Positions 1 to 5,376 of a stretch of DNA of 5,376 nt are shown here, in pieces. A model generated the notes under the pieces. It worked only from the letters and a program-made list of their open reading frames with translations. It searched no databases and was not told the origin of the DNA. This DNA comes from Saprospiraceae bacterium (GTDB lineage Bacteria > Bacteroidota > Bacteroidia > Chitinophagales > Saprospiraceae), in the NCBI GenBank assembly GCA_020849825.1, contig JADZFP010000439.1, positions 1 through 5,376 of the forward strand, read 5' to 3'. The stretch's first letter is position 1; every line of letters begins with the position of its first letter. The position numbers were made by a program, and so were the translations under genes.

Positions 1-75
1 CTTGGATTCCATACGCGAGCGGAAACCGTGCTTGTTTTTGCGGACGCGGCGGGATGGTTGGTAGGTACGTTTCAT
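1..75 (-). CDS. rpmH: 50S ribosomal protein L34, N-terminal part (runs off left edge)
   Basis: Read on the minus strand from the ATG at 75-73, this gives 25 residues beginning MKRTYQPSRRVRKNKHGF and continuing RSRMESK. This is the highly conserved start of bacterial ribosomal protein L34, a very short and very basic component of the large ribosomal subunit that binds 23S rRNA. L34 is normally about 45-52 residues, so roughly half the gene is present and the stop codon lies outside the window. The ATG is fixed by the invariant MKRTYQPS start. No Shine-Dalgarno sequence is visible, as is usual in Bacteroidota. The gene is divergent from dsbD and has a good promoter box 43 nt upstream. In many bacteria rnpA follows rpmH, but that cannot be seen here. 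Confidence 0.96.
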   Translation of the reverse strand, partial: MKRTYQPSRRVRKNKHGFRSRMESK

Positions 76-118
76 CGCTATTTCGAAATAATAGTATTCT
101 TGTCCAAAAAAGGGAGCG

Positions 119-126
119 CAAAGGTA
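119..126 (-). promoter_or_regulatory. Probable rpmH promoter, -7 box
   Basis: On the minus strand this reads TACCTTTG, an exact match to the Bacteroidota -7 consensus TAnnTTTG. It lies 43 nt upstream of the rpmH ATG, a sensible distance for a short leader. No convincing TTTG -33 element stands at the expected distance; only a T-rich stretch on the minus strand (complement of 140-144) is near. The call rests on the box sequence, the position and the gene's need for strong expression. Confidence 0.5.
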
Positions 127-320
127 GCCCTAGGTTTTGGAAAATCCAGCATACTGCTCACAAAAAAATCCACAACCGGGCGCTGAAATTTTCAAGAACG
201 CCGGCCGCCGCTTCAACAAAGGCTGCCAGAAGCGTTAAGAATGTCTGATTTTTGACAAAATACAGGGTTAATAATGTTTTAAAACCCCGATTATTTTCGG
301 CCGGCCCATACCAATACCCG

Positions 321-328
321 TACTTTGC
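321..328 (+). promoter_or_regulatory. Candidate dsbD promoter box
   Basis: TACTTTGC lies 30 nt upstream of the chosen dsbD ATG. It resembles the Bacteroidota -7 element TAnnTTTG but is one base short between TA and TTTG. A TTTTC run at 294-298 could act as a weak -33 element. An alternative is the TTTGACA at 251-257, but no good -7 box follows it. This is a tentative call from position and similarity only. Confidence 0.3.
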
Positions 329-358
329 ACGACTTTAAATTTGTCCAATCCTTTCTCC

Positions 359-2479
359 ATGAAATTACGATTGCTGCTTCTTGCCTTGCTGAGTACGGCA
401 AGCTTGCTCGCCCAAAATCCGGTCAAATGGTCGTTCTCGACAAAAGACAACGGTAATTGCCAGATTGACCTGATTTTCACTGCGACCATCGACGACGGCT
501 GGTATACTTACTCACAATTTCTCGAAAGTGATGAAGGCCCGGTAGCCACTTCCTTTACCTATGCAGAGGGCCCGCACTACAAGCTGGTCGGTAAAGCCGT
601 CGAAGGCGGAGAAAAGATCAAGGTATTCGACAAGGTCTTTGGCATGAACCTCACCAAGTTCAAGCACAAAGCCATTTTCACCCAGCGCGTCGAGGTAAAA
701 GACCCCTCCAAGCCCATCGAAGGCTACCTGGAATTTATGGTCTGCAACGATGAATCCTGCCTGCCGCCCACTACGGTCGACTACAAATTCACCGTCAGCT
801 GCACCTCGGCCCCGACCGAAACCAAACCCGGAGAAAAGCCGGCCGATGGCAAGACCGGAGAAGTGGCGCCACCCTCTCCTGCCGATACAGGCAGCACGGC
901 CGTAGCCGCAGGGCCGACGACGGCGACGCCCGACGACCCCAATTTCAAAGGCTTTTTCGACGCCAAACGCGCAGCCATCAACTCCGCCAAATTCGTCAAC
1001 GACTGCGGCATCACGGAATCCGAGGACTCTTCTCTGCTGTGGGTGTTTATCGGCGGTTTTTTGGGTGGTTTGCTGGCCCTGCTGACCCCCTGCGTGTTTC
1101 CGATGATTCCGATGACGGTCAGTTTTTTCGTCAAAAGATCAAAAGACCGCGCCACCGGTCTGCGCAATGCCTTGTGGTATGGCAGCAGTATCGTGGTGAT
1201 TTATGCCGGCATCGGTATTTTGCTTACCAGTTTGTTCGGCCCCACTATTTTGAATGAATTGAGCACGAATATGTGGTTTAATATCGCATTTTTCGTGATT
1301 TTTATCGTTTTCGCGCTTTCGTTCTTCGGCATGTTCGAAATCACCCTGCCTTCCTCCTGGGTGAATAAAAGCGACCAGATGGCCGACAAAGGCGGTATGC
1401 TGGGTATCTTTTTTATGGCTGCCACTCTGGCCCTGGTATCGTTCTCCTGCACCGGCCCGATCGTGGGTACCCTGCTCGTCGAAACGGCCAAAACCAACGC
1501 CGGCGAAGCGCTTTTCGGCTTTATTCCGGTGCGCCCGACGGTGGGCATGTTTGGCTTCGGCCTGGCGCTGGCGCTTCCATTCGCCTTGTTTGCCATGTTT
1601 CCCGGCTGGCTCAACTCCCTGCCCAAATCGGGCGGCTGGATGGACAATGTAAAAATCACCCTGGGTTTCGTCGAAGTCGCCCTTGCCCTCAAATTCCTGA
1701 GCACGGCCGACATGGTGTCGCACTGGGGTTTCCTCAAATTTGAACTTTTCCTGGGTCTCTGGCTGATTATCGGTCTGCTGCTTTCGGCTTACCAACTGGG
1801 GCTTTTCAACTGGAAAGGCGCCAAGGGCCGTCCCGGCTTTACCCGCCTGACCGTGGGCCTCGCATCGGTGGCATTCAGCATTTACCTGGGTTACGGCCTG
1901 CTGAATTACCAATCGCTGTCGTTGCTGAGCGGACTGGCGCCCCCGGTACACTACAACTTCTTCCGGCCGATGGATTGCCCCCACGGACTGGATTGCTTTC
2001 ACGACTTCGATGAAGGCCTGGCCGAAGCCAAACGCCTGAACAAGCCGCTTTTTGTCGACTTTACCGGCTACGGCTGCGTCAATTGCCGTAAAATGGAAGA
2101 AAACGTGTGGCACCGCCCCGGCATCATCGAACACCTGCGCAACAATTACGTCGTGGTATCGCTGTACGTCGACGACAAGGAACGCCTCTTCCCCGACAAC
2201 AAATTCTCCTATCTGCTCGATCCCAATACCGGTGAAAAATTGCGCACCGTGGGCGACAAGTGGAGCGCCTTCCAAGTCAACAACTTCGGCGTGAGCGCAC
2301 AGCCCTATTACGTGCTCATGCACAACGACGGCACTACCCTGCTCAACCAGCCCACCGACTACCAGAAGGGTCACGAGCCGGAGGTGTACAAAGCGTTTCT
2401 GGATTGCGGATACAATGCGTTTTTGGGCTTGAAAGACAAACAACAACAGCAGCCTCTACTGGGCATTGGAACGGAATAA
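359..2479 (+). CDS. dsbD: Thiol:disulfide interchange protein DsbD (cytochrome c biogenesis transmembrane type)
   Basis: DsbD takes electrons from cytoplasmic thioredoxin and passes them across the inner membrane to periplasmic thiol proteins. The 706-residue product has the full three-part layout. Residues 1-18 are a signal peptide (MKLRLLLLALLSTASLLA). Residues about 20-150 are the periplasmic alpha domain, with Cys129 and Cys134 in CNDESCLPP. A Pro/Thr/Ala-rich linker spans about 150-195. About eight membrane segments fall between 225 and 515, carrying Cys245 (LTPCVFP) and Cys364 (FSCTGP). The C-terminal thioredoxin-like gamma domain has the active site Cys573-VN-Cys576 and a probable cis-Pro at 649. 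The open frame extends upstream to a TTG at 341, but the ATG at 359 places the signal peptide exactly at the N-terminus and is preferred. An extra Cys pair, Cys540/Cys546, sits just before the gamma domain. A strong terminator begins 8 nt after the TAA, so the gene is probably monocistronic. All redox cysteines are present, so the protein should be functional. Confidence 0.95.
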   Translation: MKLRLLLLALLSTASLLAQNPVKWSFSTKDNGNCQIDLIFTATIDDGWYTYSQFLESDEGPVATSFTYAEGPHYKLVGKAVEGGEKIKVFDKVFGMNLTKFKHKAIFTQRVEVKDPSKPIEGYLEFMVCNDESCLPPTTVDYKFTVSCTSAPTETKPGEKPADGKTGEVAPPSPADTGSTAVAAGPTTATPDDPNFKGFFDAKRAAINSAKFVNDCGITESEDSSLLWVFIGGFLGGLLALLTPCVFPMIPMTVSFFVKRSKDRATGLRNALWYGSSIVVIYAGIGILLTSLFGPTILNELSTNMWFNIAFFVIFIVFALSFFGMFEITLPSSWVNKSDQMADKGGMLGIFFMAATLALVSFSCTGPIVGTLLVETAKTNAGEALFGFIPVRPTVGMFGFGLALALPFALFAMFPGWLNSLPKSGGWMDNVKITLGFVEVALALKFLSTADMVSHWGFLKFELFLGLWLIIGLLLSAYQLGLFNWKGAKGRPGFTRLTVGLASVAFSIYLGYGLLNYQSLSLLSGLAPPVHYNFFRPMDCPHGLDCFHDFDEGLAEAKRLNKPLFVDFTGYGCVNCRKMEENVWHRPGIIEHLRNNYVVVSLYVDDKERLFPDNKFSYLLDPNTGEKLRTVGDKWSAFQVNNFGVSAQPYYVLMHNDGTTLLNQPTDYQKGHEPEVYKAFLDCGYNAFLGLKDKQQQQPLLGIGTE

Positions 2480-2487
2480 TCTGGTTG

Positions 2488-2543
2488 TTTTGACATAAAA
2501 AAGCCTGCCGCGGAGCACCGCGGCAGGCTTTTTTATGTCAAAA
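2488..2543. terminator. Bidirectional intrinsic terminator between convergent genes
   Basis: This is a perfect inverted repeat with arms 2488-2513 and 2518-2543 (26 bp each) and a 4-nt loop, AGCA. The core is an 11-bp GC-rich stem (gcctgccgcgg paired with ccgcggcaggc). It is flanked by six A on the left (2497-2502) and six T on the right (2529-2534), so it reads as a hairpin plus U-tract in both directions. It starts 8 nt after the dsbD stop codon. It lies about 168 nt beyond the stop codon of the convergent M23 gene, for which it can also serve, as no closer terminator is visible on that strand. Confidence 0.93.
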
Positions 2544-2711
2544 GTTGTTTTCCCAATCCTGTCACCGTCGAGCCATTAGAAGGATGCGTATTTCACGCGA
2601 AGTGTGCAAAGGGCAAAAAGAGGGGTCGTTACCGTTTTTTTGGACAGTCGCCAACCACCAGAATAAACCTTATTTACCCCATCCAACCTTATTCACTCCC
2701 CCCCCTGCCAA
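2541..2711. other. Convergent intergenic spacer, no gene seen
   Basis: This is the spacer between the terminator and the stop codon of the M23 gene. It probably forms the 3' untranslated part of the M23 transcript. It has no supported gene. The only structure noticed is a short imperfect direct repeat with AACCTTATT at 2666-2674 and 2685-2693 (period 19), followed by a run of C at 2698-2705. Confidence 0.5.
2666..2702. repeat. Two-copy imperfect 19-bp direct repeat
   Basis: AACCTTATT occurs at 2666-2674 and again at 2685-2693. Each copy is followed by a similar pyrimidine-rich stretch (TACCCCATCC and CACTCCCCCC). There are only two copies, in non-coding DNA between convergent genes. A function is not apparent, and chance or an old slippage event would explain it. 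Confidence 0.35.
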
Positions 2712-4076
2712 TCACGGATTGGCCCCGTCTTTCAGCTCCGCCGCGGCCCGATCCTTGTAAATCTCTTCCTGCGTACGGTAAGGCACGGCGTTGAGTTGTA
2801 GCATCAGTTGGTCGCGCACAACGACGAATTGCTCGAAATCGGCGCCGGTGATGGGCTGAGGCTGCGGCAGATTGAGGCGCAGGTGATCCACTTCACGGCC
2901 GTTTTTCCAGAAGCGGAAGCACACATGCGGGCCGGTGGCGAGGCCGGTGGAGCCGACGTAGCCAATGGTTTGGCCCTGGGCCACGCGGGCGCCCGGGCGG
3001 ATACCCTTGGCAAAACCGCTCATGTGCAGGTATTGCGTCTGGTAGGTGCCGTCGTGGCGGATTTTGACGTAAATGCCGTTGCCGCCTTTGCGGGTGGCCT
3101 CGGTCACAACGCCTTCGGCTACGGCGATGATCGGCGTGCCGTGTGGCGCTGCGTAGTCGGTACCGTGGTGAGGGCGGTTGTAACCCAGAATGGGGTGCAG
3201 GCGGTTTTTGCTGTAACGGCTGGAAATACGGCTGAATTTAACCGGCGCTTTCAGGAAAGCCTTGCGTGCCGGACGGCCGTCAAAGTCGAAATAATTGCAT
3301 TTTTCACCTACTTTTTCAAAGTTGAAAGCGTAGGATTCTTTGCCCTCACGCTCGTACACAGCAGCAATGATTTTGCCGGCGCCTACGGGCTGACCTTCCA
3401 CGTAGTGTTGTTCATACACCACTTTGAAGCGATCGCCCTGTTTTTGATGGTAAAAGTCGACCGAAGAAGAAAGGATATCGATCATGCCGTCGGCAACCTC
3501 GTCGCTGAGCCCGTTGTCGGTCATGGCCTGCCAGAAACTGGTTTCGAGCACGCCCGAATTGGCCACGATCTTCGTTTCCACTTCGCGTTTCACCACTTCG
3601 ACGTTGAAGGGTTCGCGCAGTTGGAACACAACGTATTCGTAAGGCGAGGGCTCGTACACCATGGCGACAGGCGTGCCGCCGGCGGGTTCGGACAAAAAGT
3701 TGAGTTTTTTGCCCACGCGCATGGCGTTGATATTGAATTTCCCCTTGCAGTTTTCAACCAGGCGGTTGACGTCGGCATAGGCAATGCCCTGTTCGACGAG
3801 GATTTCGCCCAACACGTCGCCGGAGCGAAGTTCGTCTTCAAACAGGTGAAATTTGTCGAGTGAATAGCCCCAGCGCACGTTTTCGGGGATCACCGGCAAC
3901 TCATCGAGTGCGGGGTCGGCGAAGGCCAGGGCGGCAGCCTGATTATTTTTGGTCAATTGAAAAGTGGCTGCCAAAAGCGCTACGGCGAGACCAGCAAAGC
4001 CGGTGAGGATAAGGGAGCGGCGCCGGCGCCAAAAACGCCGCAATCTCGACTGCGGCTTGTTCTCGTGGTTATGCAC
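2712..4076 (-). CDS. Membrane-anchored M23 family peptidase (MepM/LytM-like putative cell-wall endopeptidase)
   Basis: M23 peptidases are zinc metalloenzymes that usually cut peptide cross-links in peptidoglycan. The 454-residue product starts with an Arg-rich cytoplasmic stretch (residues 11-20) and one hydrophobic segment (21-39), predicting an inner-membrane anchor with the rest in the periplasm. Residues about 83-128 look like a LysM/OapA-type wall-binding module. A middle domain spans about 140-265. The M23 core is at about 280-400. The catalytic motifs are His303-x3-Asp307 (HHGTD), His351 (YLHMS) and His384-Val-Cys386 (GPHVCFRFW). The last is normally HxH, so the second zinc-ligand His is replaced by Cys, encoded by TGC at 2919-2921. 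The start is GTG at 4076-4074. An in-frame stop at 4092-4094 and no ATG before residue 119 make it the only start that keeps the anchor. It is convergent with dsbD and probably transcribed alone. The family assignment is firm; activity and substrate are inferred. Confidence 0.9.
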   Translation of the reverse strand: MHNHENKPQSRLRRFWRRRRSLILTGFAGLAVALLAATFQLTKNNQAAALAFADPALDELPVIPENVRWGYSLDKFHLFEDELRSGDVLGEILVEQGIAYADVNRLVENCKGKFNINAMRVGKKLNFLSEPAGGTPVAMVYEPSPYEYVVFQLREPFNVEVVKREVETKIVANSGVLETSFWQAMTDNGLSDEVADGMIDILSSSVDFYHQKQGDRFKVVYEQHYVEGQPVGAGKIIAAVYEREGKESYAFNFEKVGEKCNYFDFDGRPARKAFLKAPVKFSRISSRYSKNRLHPILGYNRPHHGTDYAAPHGTPIIAVAEGVVTEATRKGGNGIYVKIRHDGTYQTQYLHMSGFAKGIRPGARVAQGQTIGYVGSTGLATGPHVCFRFWKNGREVDHLRLNLPQPQPITGADFEQFVVVRDQLMLQLNAVPYRTQEEIYKDRAAAELKDGANP

Positions 4077-4118
4077 GTTTTTCTCGGGTGATTAGATGAA
4101 CGGTTTAGCAAAATCGCG

Positions 4119-4149
4119 CCGTTTCGGAAGAAAGACTGGCTGGAAACGG
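4119..4149. repeat. Inverted repeat in probable M23 leader
   Basis: CCGTTTC at 4119-4125 pairs with GAAACGG at 4143-4149 across a 17-nt loop. It lies 43 nt upstream of the GTG start of the M23 gene, inside its probable 5' untranslated region. With 7-bp arms it could be chance. No U-tract follows on either strand, so it is not a standard terminator. Confidence 0.35.
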
Positions 4150-4200
4150 GAGGAAGGTTTTTACGGTTTTGCTTGAATTCACAGAATCGAAGTTGTATTT

Positions 4201-4240
4201 AACAAATTGAAAATGAGAACTTTGCTCCGTCAAATTTGTT
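4201..4240. repeat. AT-rich inverted repeat in probable M23 leader
   Basis: AACAAATT at 4201-4208 is the reverse complement of AATTTGTT at 4233-4240. Allowing one bulged base, the match extends to AACAAATTGA against TCAAATTTGTT (4230-4240). The loop is about 20-24 nt. It could be a regulator site or a leader hairpin. The weak AT pairing makes a stable RNA hairpin less likely than a DNA dyad. Confidence 0.35.
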
Positions 4241-4287
4241 CTTTCGCTCCTGCTGGTTATCATTAGGATACATCCCGGGGGTGGCGG

Positions 4288-4295
4288 CAAAAATA
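4288..4295 (-). promoter_or_regulatory. Candidate promoter box for the M23 gene
   Basis: On the minus strand this reads TATTTTTG, matching the Bacteroidota -7 consensus TAnnTTTG. A TTG on the same strand (complement of 4318-4320) lies about 22 bp upstream and could serve as the -33 element. If used, the transcript would have a leader of about 200 nt before the GTG start, containing both inverted repeats. T-rich matches arise easily in AT-rich DNA, so confidence is low. Confidence 0.3.
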
Positions 4296-4450
4296 GAAGG
4301 GCATTTCAATTTTCCGCCAATCAACTGTTTAAATTAACTAAAAAAGTGCGGCGACGCCGGCGCTGTTCGGCCAATTTCCGTCGGGCTTTTACCGCTTTTA
4401 TTGTCGCCGCAAAGTGGTTATAAAAATGGGTGGGTGGTAACCATTTGACA

Positions 4451-4495
4451 ATCAATTATATCAACCGGATAAACCTTCATAAACCATTATTAACT
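4451..4495 (+). repeat. Five helically phased ATNAAYY heptamers upstream of the laminin B gene
   Basis: Five heptamers fit ATNAAYY: ATCAATT (4451), ATCAACC (4460), ATAAACC (4469), ATAAACC (4479) and ATTAACT (4489). Their starts are 9, 9, 10 and 10 bp apart, close to one DNA helical turn. The array ends 11 nt before the ATG at 4507 and so overlaps the region where the promoter or leader must be. It could be an operator array, a bent-DNA element or simple sequence drift. The promoter itself is not resolved: TTGACA at 4445-4450 precedes the array, but no TAnnTTTG box follows. Confidence 0.4.
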
Positions 4496-4506
4496 GACTA
4501 TATCCT

Positions 4507-5376
4507 ATGCGTCAATGGATTGTTGCAGCGCTGCTCACCCTGCGTTTCGGGGCCGCTGCCCAGGTACACACTTTCGACACCGGAAGCCTCGACTGGGGCG
4601 CCACAGGTGATCCCACGAGTGAAAACGCCGCCTGGATCGCCAACGGCGGCAACCCCGGCGGTTATATCCGCGTCACCGATGCGGCCGTGGGCGGCACCTG
4701 GTATTTCGACGCCCCGCAGGATTTTACGGGCAACAAATGCGATGCCTACGGCAAGTTTTTGCGCTACGACCAGTTCACCAGCGATACCGCCAACCAACAA
4801 CAAACCGCCGGCCGCCCCGACGTACTGCTCTTCGGCGCCGGCCTGATCCTGGCTTTCGACAACCCCAATAACCCGGGCCTCAGCTGGACGCACTACGACG
4901 TGCCGCTCAGCGCCGGCGCGGGCTGGCGCATCAACGACAACAACGGCCCTCTGGCCACCGAAACGCAAATACGGGCTGCCCTGGCCGACGTGTCGGGCTT
5001 GCGCATCCGGGGCGAATACCGCTCCCAGGACGATTTCGGAGGACTCGACAACGTCGTCCTCGAAAGCAATTTCCGCTTCGACCTCGACGGCAACGACGAC
5101 TCCGGGGCTTTCAACGGCGACTACCTTTCCGCTACGCTCTGCGCACTTCCGGCCGGGATCGTCGACGAGGACATCATCCTGACTTCGGAAGCCAGCGTGG
5201 ATTCCATCCGGGTACGGATTCTTTTTCCCCTCGCACTGGAACAACTGATCGCCTCCGGCAGCCTTCCCCCGACAATTATTGTTCAGGGGCTTCCGGCCAC
5301 GCAGGTCACCCTGGTCAATACCGGGCAGGCTTCCACTTCCGATTTCGTTGCCGCATTGACAGCGCTTTTGTTTCAA
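4507..5376 (+). CDS. Secreted laminin B domain protein, N-terminal 290 residues (runs off right edge)
   Basis: The frame is open from the ATG at 4507 to the window edge, with an in-frame TGA at 4495-4497 fixing this ATG as the first start. Residues 1-18 look like a signal peptide ending GAAA before Gln19, although Arg13 within the hydrophobic stretch is slightly unusual. Residues about 38-186 match the laminin B (laminin IV) fold as used in bacterial secreted proteins: NPGGYIRVTD, GGTWYFDAP, a DVLLFGAGLILAFDNPNNPG stretch, WTHYDVPL, then LRIRGEYR and GGLDNVVL. Residues about 190-290 contain an acidic, possibly calcium-binding loop (DLDGNDDSG, 192-200) and a beta-rich segment ending VTLVNTGQASTSDFVAALTALLFQ (267-290). 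That segment resembles cadherin-like repeats of large Bacteroidota surface proteins. The protein is probably exported and acts outside the cell as an adhesin or carbohydrate/protein-binding factor. A C-terminal sorting domain (type IX secretion) may follow but cannot be seen. The specific ligand is unknown. Confidence 0.85.
   Translation, partial: MRQWIVAALLTLRFGAAAQVHTFDTGSLDWGATGDPTSENAAWIANGGNPGGYIRVTDAAVGGTWYFDAPQDFTGNKCDAYGKFLRYDQFTSDTANQQQTAGRPDVLLFGAGLILAFDNPNNPGLSWTHYDVPLSAGAGWRINDNNGPLATETQIRAALADVSGLRIRGEYRSQDDFGGLDNVVLESNFRFDLDGNDDSGAFNGDYLSATLCALPAGIVDEDIILTSEASVDSIRVRILFPLALEQLIASGSLPPTIIVQGLPATQVTLVNTGQASTSDFVAALTALLFQ

Larger units (their letters stand above)
4077..4506. other. 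430-bp divergent intergenic region with promoters and leader
   Basis: This gap separates the M23 gene (minus) from the laminin B gene (plus), so it must carry promoters for both. It is AT-rich compared with its neighbours. From left to right it holds two inverted repeats (4119-4149 and 4201-4240), a candidate promoter box for the M23 gene (4288-4295), a GC-rich patch at about 4348-4385, and phased heptamer repeats (4451-4495) before the plus-strand ATG. A 61-codon open frame on the minus strand (4290-4105) has no recognisable features, and I do not call it a gene. No RNA gene was recognised. Confidence 0.6.

Noticed and set aside
54..248. 64-codon plus-strand frame overlapping rpmH
   Set aside because: It begins inside rpmH on the opposite strand and crosses the rpmH promoter. 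The translation has no family features.
1139..2446. 435-codon open frame on the minus strand inside dsbD
   Set aside because: It is entirely antisense to a clear DsbD, and its translation has no membrane, signal or family features. It is a shadow of codon bias.
2808..3863. 351-codon open frame on the plus strand inside the M23 gene
   Set aside because: It is antisense to a convincing M23 peptidase. The translation is rich in His, Val, Ala and Phe without motifs, as expected from the complement of a coding gene.
4105..4290. 61-codon minus-strand frame upstream of the M23 gene
   Set aside because: It has no start context, domain or hydrophobic pattern, and it overlaps two inverted repeats. 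It is more likely leader sequence than a gene.
4339..4372. Possible hairpin around CGGCGACGCCGGCG
   Set aside because: The stem is only 4 bp, with alternative overlapping pairings and no U-tract. It is GC-rich sequence that pairs by chance.
4445..4473. Sigma-70 style promoter: TTGACA, a 17-bp spacer, then GATAAA
   Set aside because: The match to the E. coli consensus is striking, but Bacteroidota primary sigma factors use a different consensus (TTTG / TAnnTTTG) and no such -7 box is present. It is left as unresolved rather than called.
4430..4846. 138-codon plus-strand frame overlapping the laminin B gene
   Set aside because: It is in a different frame from the laminin B protein and is rich in Pro, Ala, Ser and Thr. 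It has no features and starts in the intergenic region.
4498..5376. 292-codon minus-strand frame open to the right edge
   Set aside because: The plus-strand frame gives a signal peptide plus a laminin B domain. The minus frame is Val/Gly/Ala-rich with no recognisable domain and is a GC-driven shadow.

Overview
The window most likely comes from a member of the Bacteroidota, possibly a Saprospiria-like lineage. The evidence is the style of the proteins (a Bacteroidota-type DsbD with a CPHGLDC segment, and an M23 peptidase with a GPHVC motif), the lack of clear Shine-Dalgarno sites, and a good TAnnTTTG promoter box upstream of rpmH. Coding DNA is moderately GC-rich and intergenic DNA is AT-rich. 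The lineage below phylum is inferred only from protein style.

Layout: (1) 1-75, minus strand: the first 25 codons of rpmH (ribosomal protein L34), running off the left edge. (2) 76-358: a divergent intergenic region with a promoter box facing rpmH and a weaker candidate facing the next gene. (3) 359-2479, plus strand: a complete dsbD (transmembrane thiol reductant exporter), followed at once by a perfect 26-bp-arm bidirectional terminator at 2488-2543. (4) 2712-4076, minus strand: a membrane-anchored M23 peptidase that converges on dsbD and starts at GTG. (5) 4077-4506: a 430-bp intergenic region with inverted repeats in the probable peptidase leader, and a helically phased array of short repeats just upstream of the last gene. 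(6) 4507 to the right edge, plus strand: the first 290 codons of a secreted protein with a laminin B (laminin IV) domain and the start of a probable cadherin-like repeat region.

The three large genes share an envelope theme. DsbD passes reducing equivalents across the inner membrane to periplasmic thiol proteins, the M23 protein is a predicted cell-wall hydrolase, and the last gene encodes a probable surface or extracellular adhesin. Gene orientations (minus, plus, minus, plus) mean each is probably its own transcription unit, so no operon links them. I see no CRISPR array, mobile element, tRNA or obvious defence system. The most interesting points are the Cys that replaces the second His of the HxH zinc motif in the M23 peptidase, the laminin B architecture of the truncated gene, and the phased repeats in front of it.
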